Shown here: one piece after another, positions 48,191 through 56,952 of the stretch
Layout: the number at the start of each line of letters is the position of its first letter
Position numbering within the stretch: position 1 is the stretch's first letter
NCBI GenBank assembly: GCA_021205365.1
Contig: JAJPXP010000032.1
Location: 19,976-83,975 of the forward strand
DNA length: 64,000 nucleotides
Source of the DNA: Clostridia bacterium
Lineage (GTDB): Bacteria; Bacillota; Clostridia; Oscillospirales; Butyricicoccaceae
Direction of reading: 5' to 3'
The notes under the pieces: generated by a model
Seen by the model: only the letters and a program-made list of their open reading frames with translations
What the model was told of the DNA's origin: nothing
Databases searched by the model: none
Position numbers and translations under genes: made by a program

Positions 48191-49135
48191 ATGGAGCAAT
48201 TTATTATCGCACTGGTACAGATTGGAATTTTTCTTATACTGATTTGTATCGGAATTATCACGATGAAGATCAAAATTTTTGATGCGCATTCCTTGGCAGC
48301 CGTATCAAGGCTGGTAATGCAGATATCCCTTCCCTCATACATTTTTATCAATGCTGTCAACAGCGCCACCAAACAAAGCCTTATCGACAGCTTAATGATC
48401 GTTCCTATTGCTATTATTTTATACATCATTCTAGTTATCGTCTCTGCAATGATCGAGAAGGCATTCCGCTTGCAGGGAAACCGAAAAAATGTATTCCGGG
48501 CATCCCTGATATTTGGAAATATCGGCTTCATGGGAATCCCCCTTGTCGCTGCAATCTATCCCGACACTGCGTTGCTTTATGTTTCCATCTTCACAATTGT
48601 GGACCAGATATTTTTCTGGACGTATGGCGTGCTGCTGACAAAACCTGTTTCCAATGACAGGCCAAAAATATCTCTTGCCAATTTAAAAAATCTTCTTTCA
48701 CCCCCACTCTTGGCTATCATTCTTGCAACCATCTTCATTATCACTGAAATACATATTCCCGCAGTCTTTTCTTCTGCTTTGGCAGCAATAGGAAGTACCA
48801 GTATGCCGCTCGCTCTTATCTATATCGGTGGTATCCTCTGTACATCAGACATACGGCCGGTTTTAAAATGCGGCGAGCTTTATGGCGGAATTATTATAAA
48901 AATGATTATACTTCCGGTTGCATGCTACCTGGTCATGAGCGCTATCGGTATCACAAACGATATGGCAGGCACACTTGCATTTATTGTAGCTCTCCCGGGA
49001 ATCGAAATGGTTCCAATGCTGGCAAAGGAGAGTGGTTCAGATGGTGATTACGCTGTGTGCGCAATCATGATGACAACCATAGCTTGTCTCTTAACGCTGC
49101 CGATTGTTTCCCTGTGCATTTCATTGTTTGGATAA
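48191..49135 (+). CDS. AEC (auxin efflux carrier) family transporter
   Basis: A 314-residue membrane protein with about ten helices. Bacterial members export or import small organic acids such as malate, and the substrate here is unknown. Family features: the first helix LVQIGIFLILICIGII, FGNIGFMGIPLVAAIYPD near residue 105, and the C-terminal LAFIVALPGIEMVPMLAKES near 265. AAGGAGG lies 8 bases before the ATG. It follows a strong leader hairpin and ends in its own terminator. Confidence 0.93.
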   Translation: MEQFIIALVQIGIFLILICIGIITMKIKIFDAHSLAAVSRLVMQISLPSYIFINAVNSATKQSLIDSLMIVPIAIILYIILVIVSAMIEKAFRLQGNRKNVFRASLIFGNIGFMGIPLVAAIYPDTALLYVSIFTIVDQIFFWTYGVLLTKPVSNDRPKISLANLKNLLSPPLLAIILATIFIITEIHIPAVFSSALAAIGSTSMPLALIYIGGILCTSDIRPVLKCGELYGGIIIKMIILPVACYLVMSAIGITNDMAGTLAFIVALPGIEMVPMLAKESGSDGDYAVCAIMMTTIACLLTLPIVSLCISLFG

Positions 49136-49168
49136 ATATTTCATAAATCGTTCCGATGACCCAAGTGA

Positions 49169-49208
49169 AAAAGACACACTGCTATTTCCAGCTGTGTGTC
49201 TTTTCTTT
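49169..49208. terminator. Bidirectional terminator
   Basis: AAAAGACACAC pairs with GTGTGTCTTTT across a 14-base loop, with T runs on both strands, between convergent genes. Confidence 0.85.
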
Positions 49209-49217
49209 GTCTTAAAA

Positions 49218-49841
49218 TTAAATAAAATATTCTATTGTTGATTCCGCAGTCAAGCGGGTATCCTGATTAAAAATCAGAATCGCTTCCCTGCATTCCGTGG
49301 GTCCAAGGGCATAAATGCCATTTTTCTGCTTTTCATTCAGCCGCGCTTCCGGTACAATCCGGTTGCGGGTAAATGGTTCATCGTCCAACAGGATAATATC
49401 TTTTTGAATAAACGGACGTTTGCGAAAATACGGATCAAACATAGATATCTGATCACCCTCTTGTCCTGTCAACAGCACATAATGGTCTCCGCCATAATTT
49501 AACCGCACAATGACTGCCCCATTGCAGTGCAAGGCATTGGTCAGCTGGCTAATCCCTCCCAGATACACGGAGGAACCGGATAAATACTGGCAGTCAATAG
49601 GGAAATGACAGGCCTTACCAAATTCCTTCAGCCAGTTAGAAAGGAACATCATTGCCATGCGGGATGTACCACTTTTGCCTGTTTCGCCCTTTGCATTGTA
49701 GGCGTCCAGACTATACAGCATAATATGCTGCACAATTTCCGGCAAAAGCTGCTCTCTGGTAAATAGAAAGCTCATAGCGTTCATCATAGTTGTCGGTCCA
49801 CAGTCATATTCCGAAATCTGATAATGCAGCGGTGTCTTCAT
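49218..49841 (-). CDS. C39-like peptidase/papain-fold family protein
   Basis: A 207-residue cytoplasmic protein without signal peptide. The N-terminus HYQISEYDCGPTTMMNAM has the Cys-Gly-Pro-Thr-Thr of peptidase C39-like proteins, and GDHYVLLTGQEGDQISMFDP near residue 120 provides the His and Asp. It probably cleaves peptides or acts as a transglutaminase-like cysteine hydrolase; the substrate is unknown. ATG 49841 follows GGAGGAATAGG. Its start is 5 bases after the stop of the M20 peptidase gene, so the two hydrolases are cotranscribed. Confidence 0.88.
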   Translation of the reverse strand: MKTPLHYQISEYDCGPTTMMNAMSFLFTREQLLPEIVQHIMLYSLDAYNAKGETGKSGTSRMAMMFLSNWLKEFGKACHFPIDCQYLSGSSVYLGGISQLTNALHCNGAVIVRLNYGGDHYVLLTGQEGDQISMFDPYFRKRPFIQKDIILLDDEPFTRNRIVPEARLNEKQKNGIYALGPTECREAILIFNQDTRLTAESTIEYFI

Positions 49842-49846
49842 ATATC

Positions 49847-50971
49847 CTATTCCTCCGCACACATCAAATCAACTGTGATTGCCGCAATCCGCTCCAGTTC
49901 AGATACCGTTGTATATTCCGAACAGGAATGTACATTGTTCATTGCTGTGGCAAGCACAATGCCCGTCATACCATGCTGGGACAACGGATTGTTGTCGCTG
50001 CCACCCATTGTGCTGCACAAATTGCAGGCAATTCCCTGCTTTTCACAAACCGTTTCAAACCGTTTGACAACGGGGTGATTTTCCGGTGTTTGATAGGCAT
50101 GTACATGAATGGTATGTGTGATGGAAACCACCGCACCGTACTGCTTTGCGGCAGTTTCAAATGCCTGCTTTGTTTCTTCCAGTGCTTGCATCGCAGAACC
50201 ATGGGAAAAACTGCGGATTTCTCCAGTCAGCACACAGCTTTCCGGTACAATATTGGTCGCTGTTCCACCGGAAATCGTACCAATATTCCGTGTTGTCCCC
50301 TGGTCGAGCCAGCCGTTTTTCAGATTTTGCAGGGCAGAAACTGCTACACCAATTGCATGCACACCTGCCTGCGGCATAAATCCTGCATGGGATGCTTTGC
50401 CCTGTACAGTAATCTGAAAAGACAGAATCGTAGGCGCCTGCAATGCAGCACCGCCTACTGGGCCGGACATATCGAGAACATAGGCTTCCTTTGCCTGCAA
50501 TTGGGTGTAATCAAAAGCGCCCATACCGATACAATAAGCTTCCTCTGCCACAGAAAATAGTACTTCAATTCTACGGTGGGGAAGCTGATTTGCCTGGATA
50601 ACTGTTAATGCCTCCAAAATGACCGCTAATGCAGAGCAGTCATCTGCTCCGAGCACGGTATTACCATCAGATGTAATCATCCCATCCTCATGTACAACTG
50701 CCCGTTTTCCCTTGGATGGTTCAACAGTATCCATATGACCGGAAAATAACAGGGGAGGCAATTGTTCCATACCTTTCGTTGCTGCAAGAACAGCATATAG
50801 ATTGCCGGCATTTCCATGTATTTTTTCTGCAGCGGCATCTTCCGTAACTGTTAAGCCGATCTGCTGCAGTGATTTTTTCAAATAATCACAAATATTCCGT
50901 TCCCCATAGGACGGGCTATCAAATGAAACCAGATCACAAAAGGTTTGTACCAAACGTTTCGCACATACCAT
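49847..50971 (-). CDS. M20-family metallopeptidase (PepT/acetylornithine-deacetylase-like)
   Basis: A 374-residue dinuclear zinc peptidase. Metal-site motifs: LLFSGHMDTVEP near residue 75, GADDCSALAVILEAL near 108, SVAEEAYCIGMGAFDY with the Glu-Glu pair near 140, MSGPVGG near 158 and GGSDNNPLSQHGM near 320. A dimerisation lid with SHAGFMPQAGVHAI lies between. This matches the peptidase T-like branch. No signal peptide. It is located between hydE (39 bases upstream) and the C39-like gene (5 bases downstream). Confidence 0.93.
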   Translation of the reverse strand: MVCAKRLVQTFCDLVSFDSPSYGERNICDYLKKSLQQIGLTVTEDAAAEKIHGNAGNLYAVLAATKGMEQLPPLLFSGHMDTVEPSKGKRAVVHEDGMITSDGNTVLGADDCSALAVILEALTVIQANQLPHRRIEVLFSVAEEAYCIGMGAFDYTQLQAKEAYVLDMSGPVGGAALQAPTILSFQITVQGKASHAGFMPQAGVHAIGVAVSALQNLKNGWLDQGTTRNIGTISGGTATNIVPESCVLTGEIRSFSHGSAMQALEETKQAFETAAKQYGAVVSITHTIHVHAYQTPENHPVVKRFETVCEKQGIACNLCSTMGGSDNNPLSQHGMTGIVLATAMNNVHSCSEYTTVSELERIAAITVDLMCAEE

Positions 50972-51009
50972 ATCGGATCCCCCTCTTTCTCAAATGTTAT
51001 TTCTTCATA

Positions 51010-52041
51010 TTATCGGCGCACATCACCGCGATCACTGACAATTTGACAACCCACAGAGCGTACACGACCTTCCTGACAAAGTCTGCATTTTGCCGCATTC
51101 TCGTCCATACAGATTTTGTTGTCGTACAGATCATAATTCTTTCTTGCATCGTTGGGTGTCAGATTTGGCATCATGACATTTGCACCGGCTTTTAAGCCCA
51201 GTTCACGGCCAATTGGGCTGATGGTTCCCAAAGCTGTTGTTGCCGGAAGCAGGACGTATGGGAACATCAAACGGAGTATGGACAGCATACGCAGCGTCAA
51301 TTCCAGAGTGCCTTGCTTTTCCTGGGCAAATGGCGTCTCATGATGTGGAATAAATGGGCCAATACCAATCATATCCGGCTGCAGCTGCTGCAAAAAACGC
51401 AGATCAGTCACCAATTCCTTTGCCGTCTGTCCGGGTGAGCCAACCATAAAACCTGCGCCTACCTGATAACCGATTTCCTTTAAATCGAACAGACAACGCT
51501 TGCGGTTTGCAAGACTCAGTTCTGCTGGATGCAACTTGCGGTAATGCGCATCTGTAGCAGTCTCATGCCGCAGAAGATACCGGTCTGCTCCCGCATCATA
51601 ATATGCCTGATAACTGCTCCTCGGCTTTTCGCCGATGGACAATGTAACCGCACAATCGGGAAATCTGTTTTTAATCTGATCGACAATAGAGCAAATTGCT
51701 TCATCTGTATTCCGTGGGTCTTCTCCCCCCTGCAATACAAAAGTACGAAATCCCATCTCATAGCCATTTTCACAACATGTCAGAATTTGCTCCGGTGTCA
51801 GCCGGTAACGGTCCGTATGATGATTGCTTTTCCGAATGCCACAGTAATAGCAGTCATTCTGACAGACATTGGTAAATTCAATCAGTCCACGCAGAAACAC
51901 ATCCGTACCATAATGTTCCCGGCGCACCTGATCTGCATGCTGAAATAATACAGTATCATCGCCATCCCGCTCAATCAGCTGAATCAATGATTCATCCGGT
52001 AAATCCTGTTCGTGTCTCAGTTGTTCTATCAAATGTTCCAT
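51010..52041 (-). CDS. hydE: [FeFe]-hydrogenase maturation radical SAM enzyme HydE
   Basis: Radical SAM enzyme needed to build the H-cluster 2Fe subcluster of [FeFe] hydrogenases. The SAM cluster motif is CQNDCYYCG (CX3CX2C) near residue 60, within LIEFTNVCQNDCYYCGIR. Further family features are FVLQGGEDPR near 98, MVGSPGQT near 195, GIGPFIPHHETPF near 225 and a C-terminal KCRLCQEGR. Length 343 is typical. Its partners HydF and HydG are not in the window, so the gene is an orphan here. Its ATG follows GAGGC, only 22 bases after the cysK terminator. Confidence 0.93.
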   Translation of the reverse strand: MEHLIEQLRHEQDLPDESLIQLIERDGDDTVLFQHADQVRREHYGTDVFLRGLIEFTNVCQNDCYYCGIRKSNHHTDRYRLTPEQILTCCENGYEMGFRTFVLQGGEDPRNTDEAICSIVDQIKNRFPDCAVTLSIGEKPRSSYQAYYDAGADRYLLRHETATDAHYRKLHPAELSLANRKRCLFDLKEIGYQVGAGFMVGSPGQTAKELVTDLRFLQQLQPDMIGIGPFIPHHETPFAQEKQGTLELTLRMLSILRLMFPYVLLPATTALGTISPIGRELGLKAGANVMMPNLTPNDARKNYDLYDNKICMDENAAKCRLCQEGRVRSVGCQIVSDRGDVRR

Positions 52042-52062
52042 AAAAACAGCCTCGCATGATAT

Positions 52063-52115
52063 AAAAATCCCACAGCCAGCCCCTTTGGAAAACCTTCGGA
52101 CAGCCTAGCTGTGGG
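52063..52115 (-). terminator. Terminator of cysK
   Basis: On the minus strand CCCACAGC pairs with GCTGTGGG across a long, partly paired loop, followed by ATTTTTAT. Confidence 0.75.
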
Positions 52116-52133
52116 TCTATTATACTATATTTT

Positions 52134-53063
52134 TCAGTCAGAGAACAGTGCTGTGGACAGATAACGTTCGCCAGTATCCGGCAGCAGTGCAACTATGGTC
52201 TTGCCTGCATTTTCCGGTTTCTTTGCCAGTTCAACAGCTGCATACAGTGCTGCACCGGAAGAAATGCCAACCAAAATACCCTCTTCCTTGGCAATCTCAC
52301 GTCCTGCAGCAAAAGCAGCCTCATTTTCAACGGTAATAATCTCGTCGTAAACACCAGTATCCAGTGTATCCGGTACAAAGCCAGCGCCAATACCCTGAAT
52401 CTTATGCGGACCTGCTGTACCCTTTGACAGCACCGGAGAGGTTGCCGGCTCAACAGCAATGACCTTGACTTCTGGATTCTGTTCCTTCAAATACTTGCCG
52501 GTACCCGATACTGTGCCGCCAGTACCAACGCCTGAAACAAAAATATCAACCTTGCCTTCCGTATCCTTCCAGATTTCCGGGCCGGTAGTCTCATAGTGTA
52601 CCTTCGGATTTGCTGGATTGACAAACTGTCCGAGGATAACTGCATTTTCAATGGACTGCTCCAGCTCCTCTGCTTTTGCAATTGCGCCCTTCATGCCAGC
52701 AGAGCCAGAGGTCAGAACAACCTCAGCACCATAAGCTGCTACCAGCTTGCGGCGTTCAATACTCATGGTCTCCGGCATAGTCAGGATAACATGATATCCC
52801 TTTGCTGTACCAACAGCTGCCAGACCAATGCCGGTATTGCCGGAAGTCGGCTCGATGATCGTAGCACCCGGCTTCAGTACGCCAGAAGCCTCTGCATCAG
52901 CGATCATAGCGTTTGCTACGCGATCCTTTACACTGCCAGCCGGATTAAAATATTCCAGCTTTGCAACAATCTTTGCATTCAGATTGTTCTTCTTTTCATA
53001 ATTGGTAAGTTCCAGCAGCGGTGTTCCACCAATTAACTCTGTAATGCTCTGCTTGATAGCCAT
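52134..53063 (-). CDS. cysK: Cysteine synthase A (O-acetylserine sulfhydrylase)
   Basis: PLP enzyme that makes cysteine from O-acetylserine and sulfide. The PLP lysine is in [14 protein letters not shown] near residue 45, the substrate loop is [12 protein letters not shown] near 74 and the phosphate loop is [13 protein letters not shown] near 178. SGISSG-type segment GISSGAA lies near 270. Length 309 is standard. ATG 53063 has AGAGGC upstream. It follows metY (105 bases away, same strand), and the gap holds a perfect 26-bp palindrome, so the two sulfur genes form one unit or are processed apart. Confidence 0.97.
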   Translation of the reverse strand: MAIKQSITELIGGTPLLELTNYEKKNNLNAKIVAKLEYFNPAGSVKDRVANAMIADAEASGVLKPGATIIEPTSGNTGIGLAAVGTAKGYHVILTMPETMSIERRKLVAAYGAEVVLTSGSAGMKGAIAKAEELEQSIENAVILGQFVNPANPKVHYETTGPEIWKDTEGKVDIFVSGVGTGGTVSGTGKYLKEQNPEVKVIAVEPATSPVLSKGTAGPHKIQGIGAGFVPDTLDTGVYDEIITVENEAAFAAGREIAKEEGILVGISSGAALYAAVELAKKPENAGKTIVALLPDTGERYLSTALFSD

Positions 53064-53100
53064 AATAAAATCTGCCTCTTTTCTAAATATAAGGGATTGA

Positions 53101-53126
53101 TGCCGAAGCAGATATCTGCTTCGGCA
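53101..53126. repeat. Perfect 26-bp palindrome between metY and cysK
   Basis: TGCCGAAGCAGAT is followed directly by its reverse complement. On the transcribed strand there is no T run, so it is more likely an mRNA processing or stabiliser hairpin, or a protein site, than a terminator. Confidence 0.7.
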
Positions 53127-53168
53127 ATAGGACTTTGTATTGTATTAGAAAGATGTTGGTTGCTTTTT

Positions 53169-54458
53169 TTACGCTTCTACTGCCTTGAATGCCTGATCCA
53201 GATCCCAGATAATGTCTTCATAATGCTCCGTGCCAATAGACAGACGGATGGTATTCGGATGGATACCCTGATCCTCCAGCTCTTCTACCGTGCACTGGCT
53301 ATGGGTTGTAGTTGCCGGATGAATAACCAGAGACTTTACATCCGCTACATTTGCCAGGATGGAGAATATCTGCAGGGAATCAATGAACTTCTTTGCTTCC
53401 TTCTCGCCGCCCTTGATATTGAAAGTAAAGATGGAACCTGCGCCGTTCGGGAAGTACTTGTCATACAGCTCTTTGTACTTTGGATCAAGAGACGGATGGT
53501 TGATGGATTCTACCAGCGGCTGGGACTGGAGGTATTCCAGAACCTTCTTGGTATTTTCTACATGACGCTCCACACGCAGAGACAGGGTTTCCAGACCCTG
53601 CAGCAGCAGGAATGCATTGAACGGGGAAAGTGTTGCGCCGGTATCACGCAGCAGGATTGCACGAATCTTGGTGGTGAATGCAGCCGGGCCGCATGCATCT
53701 ACAAAGCTGATGCCATGGTAAGACGGATCGGGGTCTACGAGATTTGCAAATCTGCCGGAAGCCTTCCAGTCAAACTTACCGCTCTCAACAATAACACCGC
53801 CCAGTGTAGTGCCATGTCCGCCAATGAACTTGGTTGCAGAATGTACTACAATATCAGCGCCATACTCGAACGGACGCAGCAGATACGGTGTAGCAAAGGT
53901 GGAATCAATGACTACTGGGATACCGTGTGCATGTGCGATATCAGCAACTGCCTGAATATCAATCAGGTTGGAGTTTGGATTGCCCAGTGTCTCAAAGAAA
54001 ACCACCTTGGTGTTCTCATCAATTGCCTTTTCGAAGTTGGAAATGTCATCTGGATCAATAAACTTTGTGGTAACACCGTCCTTCGGGAGAGTGTGCTCAA
54101 GGTAATTGTAGGTGCCGCCATAAATGGTCTTTGCGGCAACGATGTTGTCACCGTTCTGCGCCAGTGTCTTAAAGGTATAGCTCAGTGCTGCTGCACCAGA
54201 TGCAACTGCCAGAGCAGAGGCACCGCCTTCCAGCGCTGCAATGCGCTTTTCAAAAACGTCTTCTGTCGGGTTTGTCAGACGGCCATAGATATTGCCTGCA
54301 TCTGCAAGGCCGAAACGTGCCTGTGCATGGTCGCTGTTATGGAACACATAAGAGGTGGTCTGGTAAATCGGAACAGCTCTTGCATCGGTGGTCGGGTCAG
54401 CCTGCTCCTGACCTACGTGAAGCTGCAGGGTTTCAAAATGGAAATTCTTTTCGCTCAT
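53169..54458 (-). CDS. metY: O-acetylhomoserine sulfhydrylase (aminocarboxypropyltransferase)
   Basis: Makes homocysteine from O-acetylhomoserine and sulfide. Cys/Met metabolism PLP fold: HVGQEQADPTTDARAVPIYQ at the N-terminus, YGRLTNPTEDVFEKRIAALE near residue 60, ASGAAAL near 82 and the PLP lysine in HSATKFIGGHGTTLGG near 207. The length of 429, with the insertion typical of MetY, separates it from MetB/MetC. ATG 54458 follows AAAGGAG. It has a strong promoter 180 bases upstream and leads into cysK. Confidence 0.95.
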   Translation of the reverse strand: MSEKNFHFETLQLHVGQEQADPTTDARAVPIYQTTSYVFHNSDHAQARFGLADAGNIYGRLTNPTEDVFEKRIAALEGGASALAVASGAAALSYTFKTLAQNGDNIVAAKTIYGGTYNYLEHTLPKDGVTTKFIDPDDISNFEKAIDENTKVVFFETLGNPNSNLIDIQAVADIAHAHGIPVVIDSTFATPYLLRPFEYGADIVVHSATKFIGGHGTTLGGVIVESGKFDWKASGRFANLVDPDPSYHGISFVDACGPAAFTTKIRAILLRDTGATLSPFNAFLLLQGLETLSLRVERHVENTKKVLEYLQSQPLVESINHPSLDPKYKELYDKYFPNGAGSIFTFNIKGGEKEAKKFIDSLQIFSILANVADVKSLVIHPATTTHSQCTVEELEDQGIHPNTIRLSIGTEHYEDIIWDLDQAFKAVEA

Positions 54459-54636
54459 TATATATACTCCTTTTTCTATGGACAATTTGTGTGGATGGTT
54501 TCTTTTTTATACGGTTAACATCGGCACATTCGCCCGTAAAAGGTATATCGTTTCGTAATAAAAATCTTTCTGTTCATGACGTTCCTCTATTCACATATTT
54601 CCTATTTAGTAAGTAGGTTTTTCTTGAACTGCATAT

Positions 54637-54665
54637 ATACTACCACGTTTTCCTGATTGTGTCAA
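54637..54665 (-). promoter_or_regulatory. Promoter of metY
   Basis: On the minus strand a perfect TTGACA (54660-54665), 17-base spacer, TAGTAT (54637-54642). Downstream, at about 54598-54617, CCTA-N9-TAGG could be an Rrf2/CymR-type site. The mRNA leader is about 170 bases and no S-box or other riboswitch is recognised in it. Confidence 0.75.
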
Positions 54666-54731
54666 GGGGAATTTTCATATTTCCTACAGTAATTATATGT
54701 TTTGTTTTAAGCCAGAAATTTCTTACCCATG

Positions 54732-54760
54732 TGGACAGATTCTGATCTTCCATGTACAAT
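54732..54760 (+). promoter_or_regulatory. Promoter of queH
   Basis: TGGACA (54732-54737), 17-base spacer, TACAAT (54755-54760), 28 bases before the ATG. Confidence 0.7.
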
Positions 54761-54788
54761 ATAAGTACTATCCGGAAGGAGCATTATC

Positions 54789-55373
54789 ATGGAAAACTAT
54801 CAAAAAAAATTAGATAACATCATTGAACATCTGACTACGCGCCCACGGCTTGCACTGCACAGCTGCTGCGGCCCCTGCAGCAGCTATGTCATGGAATATC
54901 TGTCACATTATTTTGATATCACTTTGTTTTATTATAATCCAAATATCTATCCGCCAGAAGAGTATGATCACCGCCTGGCAGAGCAGCTCCGCCTGTGTGA
55001 GATTTTTGGTATCCCTACCTTCCCCTGCGCGTATGATCCGGACCGCTATTTTGACTATGTAAAAGGGCTGGAAGAAGATCCGGAAGGCGGCGCACGCTGT
55101 ACCAAATGCTTCGAAATGCGGCTGGATTACACGGCTGCGCTGGCAAAAGAGCAGGGTTTCGGCCTGCTGACCACCACACTGACTATCAGCCCGCATAAAA
55201 ATGCCCCGCTGATCAATTCCATTGGGGAGGCGGTTGCAAAAAAATATGACATGGAATGGCTTCCCGGAGACTTTAAGAAAAAAGAAGGCTACAAGCGCTC
55301 CATACAGTTGTCCAAAGAATACAATCTGTACCGCCAAAATTACTGCGGCTGCAAATTTTCCATCTGGGAGTAA
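54789..55373 (+). CDS. queH: Epoxyqueuosine reductase QueH
   Basis: Reduces epoxyqueuosine in tRNA to queuosine, the non-cobalamin alternative to QueG. The conserved cysteines are all visible: LHSCCGPCSSYVMEYL near residue 24, ARCTKCFEMRL near 103 and NYCGCKFS at the C-terminus; they bind a 4Fe-4S cluster and an accessory metal. Length 194 is normal. AGGAG lies 8 bases before the ATG. Monocistronic, divergent from metY, with its own terminator. Confidence 0.95.
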   Translation: MENYQKKLDNIIEHLTTRPRLALHSCCGPCSSYVMEYLSHYFDITLFYYNPNIYPPEEYDHRLAEQLRLCEIFGIPTFPCAYDPDRYFDYVKGLEEDPEGGARCTKCFEMRLDYTAALAKEQGFGLLTTTLTISPHKNAPLINSIGEAVAKKYDMEWLPGDFKKKEGYKRSIQLSKEYNLYRQNYCGCKFSIWE

Positions 55374-55375
55374 AA

Positions 55376-55417
55376 AATGCCGAAGCTGGTGATCTCCCCC
55401 AGCTTCGGCATTCTTAT
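55376..55417. terminator. Terminator of queH
   Basis: AATGCCGAAGCTGG pairs perfectly with CCAGCTTCGGCATT across a 9-base loop, followed by CTTAT. Confidence 0.85.
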
Positions 55418-55441
55418 ACACGCTTTTCAAAAAGGAACCTT

Positions 55442-55807
55442 TTACCGTTTCATCTGCCGGTTAATCCATTCCATGATTACATCCACAACATAATCCTGCT
55501 GCGCCTGCGTCAGCTGGGTTCCCTTCGGAATATGATACCATTTGGACAGGCACCCACGGCAGCAGGTTCCCGTGGCATGCTGTGCGATAAAAGCAGGATG
55601 CCCACGCATCGGCGTCTGCTTCCCATCATTCGGGATCACATCAGGTGCCAGCCTTGTGCGCACAAAATCCTGTGCATGGCTGCGTATCGTATCCATACCT
55701 TTTTTCCAGACATATTCCCTGTCCTGCTGTTTTAAGTAAAAACGGCTGCGGAAATTGGATTTGGAAAGCCGGTAAAACAACCAGTCCATTTCATTATTCT
55801 GCTCCAT
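55442..55807 (-). CDS. DUF4186 domain protein
   Basis: A 121-residue protein with the DUF4186 signature RGHPAFIAQHATGTCCRGCLS near residue 67, which reads like a metal- or heme-binding Cys/His site, followed by KWHxI-type KWYHIPKG. The function is unknown. Length is typical. Its start is a single base after the stop of the peptide deformylase gene, so it is the third gene of the yaiI-def-DUF4186 operon. Confidence 0.9.
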   Translation of the reverse strand: MEQNNEMDWLFYRLSKSNFRSRFYLKQQDREYVWKKGMDTIRSHAQDFVRTRLAPDVIPNDGKQTPMRGHPAFIAQHATGTCCRGCLSKWYHIPKGTQLTQAQQDYVVDVIMEWINRQMKR

Positions 55808-55808
55808 A

Positions 55809-56219
55809 TTAAATCAGGATTCCCTCCAGATGATCCATCTCATGCTGGATAATTTCAGAAACCCAACCGCTAAACTTTTGTTTGTGCTTCTGCATGTTCT
55901 GATCCTGATATTCTACCTCGATATCCTTATAACGAATCGTCTTACGCTCTCCCGGCAGAGACAGGCAGCCTTCTTCTGTCTCATATTTGCCGGATTTACG
56001 CAGGATAACCGGATTCACCATCAGCAGGTTCACCATACCCAGATTGACAACAATAATGCGCTTATTCACACCAATCATATTGGCTGCCATACCGGCGCAT
56101 TCCATCTGATGTGCCTGCATGGTATCCATTAGGTCACGCATAACCTGTGCATCTGCCAGCGTTGCCGGCTCTGCCTTCTGCTGAAGGAAGAAAATGTTTT
56201 TGTTGATCGGCTTTATCAT
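55809..56219 (-). CDS. def: Peptide deformylase (atypical motif I)
   Basis: Removes the formyl group from nascent N-terminal methionine. A 136-residue short form. Motif II EGCLSLPGE and motif III IQHEMDHLEG are intact and carry the metal ligands Cys, His, His and the catalytic Glu. Motif I reads GMAANMIG, with Met where the usual glutamine of GLAAPQIG stands. This points to the type III-like deformylases of Firmicutes, whose activity can be weak or altered. ATG 56219 has AGGAG upstream; the longer frame overlaps yaiI and is not supported. Second gene of a three-gene operon. Confidence 0.88.
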   Translation of the reverse strand: MIKPINKNIFFLQQKAEPATLADAQVMRDLMDTMQAHQMECAGMAANMIGVNKRIIVVNLGMVNLLMVNPVILRKSGKYETEEGCLSLPGERKTIRYKDIEVEYQDQNMQKHKQKFSGWVSEIIQHEMDHLEGILI

Positions 56220-56226
56220 ATATTTC

Positions 56227-56697
56227 TCACTCCTGTGTGTCTGTTTTCTGCGGGAATTTCGCGTGCTCGAGCACGCAGCGAAGCGCATGTATAAATTGTC
56301 GGTCTTCGCTCCCAGACCGTTTTCCCGTACCGTGCAATCTTCCGCCGCTGCGGCGGATTTTTTTTGCTGTATGGCGCGCCATCAGCAAGGCATCCATATT
56401 ATCAGCAGTATATTCCAGCCCATCCTGCCGAAGCACGCTTGCTCCGCGTGCAAGGCACATTGCTGCAAGCCCATAGTCCTGTGTTACAACAATATCGCCC
56501 TGGTGCAGCAGATTGACAAGTGCAAAATCCACGCTGTCTGCACCTTTGGAAAAAACCAGTGTTTTGGCCCCCGGCTTATCGAAATGATGGGATGTGTCAC
56601 ACAAAATCAGGCATTCCACGCCAAATTCCTTTGCAACCCGTACCGTTAGATCAACAACCGGACAGCCATCTGCATCAATCAGGATTCTCGGTTTCAT
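56227..56697 (-). CDS. YaiI/YqxD family (DUF188, UPF0178) protein
   Basis: A 156-residue PIN-like/NYN-type protein of unknown function. The family signature PRILIDADGCPVVDLT opens the protein, and GADSVDFALVNLLHQGDIVVTQDYGLAA near residue 60 carries further acidic residues of the presumed nuclease pocket. A basic C-terminus (KKIRRSGGRLHGTGKRSG) may bind RNA. ATG 56697 has GGAGG 8 bases upstream; the frame extends 36 codons further without a site and overlaps the promoter. First gene of the operon with def. Confidence 0.92.
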   Translation of the reverse strand: MKPRILIDADGCPVVDLTVRVAKEFGVECLILCDTSHHFDKPGAKTLVFSKGADSVDFALVNLLHQGDIVVTQDYGLAAMCLARGASVLRQDGLEYTADNMDALLMARHTAKKIRRSGGRLHGTGKRSGSEDRQFIHALRCVLEHAKFPQKTDTQE

Positions 56698-56776
56698 TTT
56701 GGCGGTCCTCCCCGCTTGGGTAGCCATGCATTGCAGCTTTTTTCCTGCAATAGCAAACGGAACCCATACTAAAAGT

Positions 56777-56805
56777 AGTATAGCACAAATGTTGCCTTTC
56801 AGCAA
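56777..56805 (-). promoter_or_regulatory. Promoter of the yaiI-def-DUF4186 operon
   Basis: On the minus strand TTGCTG (56800-56805), 17-base spacer, TATACT (56777-56782) with an extended TGC in front. Confidence 0.65.
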
Positions 56806-56902
56806 TGAAAGTATTCACATCTGTGCAAAAATCTTACAAATATCATTTTACTTGTTATCCCCCGTAAATCTATTTCACGCTGTACCATGTAACGCAGGAT
56901 AG

Positions 56903-56937
56903 AAAAAAATCGGTGCAGGCAATTTACCCCACCGATT
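56903..56937 (-). terminator. Terminator of the ispD-ispF operon
   Basis: On the minus strand AATCGGTG pairs with CACCGATT across a 14-base loop, followed by TTTTT. Confidence 0.85.
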
Positions 56938-56952
56938 CAAATTTCTATTGTA

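Noticed and set aside
53097..54518. A 473-residue plus-strand frame
   Set aside because: It is antisense to metY; its Cys-rich translation has no family features.
54459..54636. A riboswitch (S-box or T-box) in the metY leader
   Set aside because: No conserved GGATCA-type S-box elements or T-box TGGNACCGCG was found. The leader is AT-rich without clear stems.
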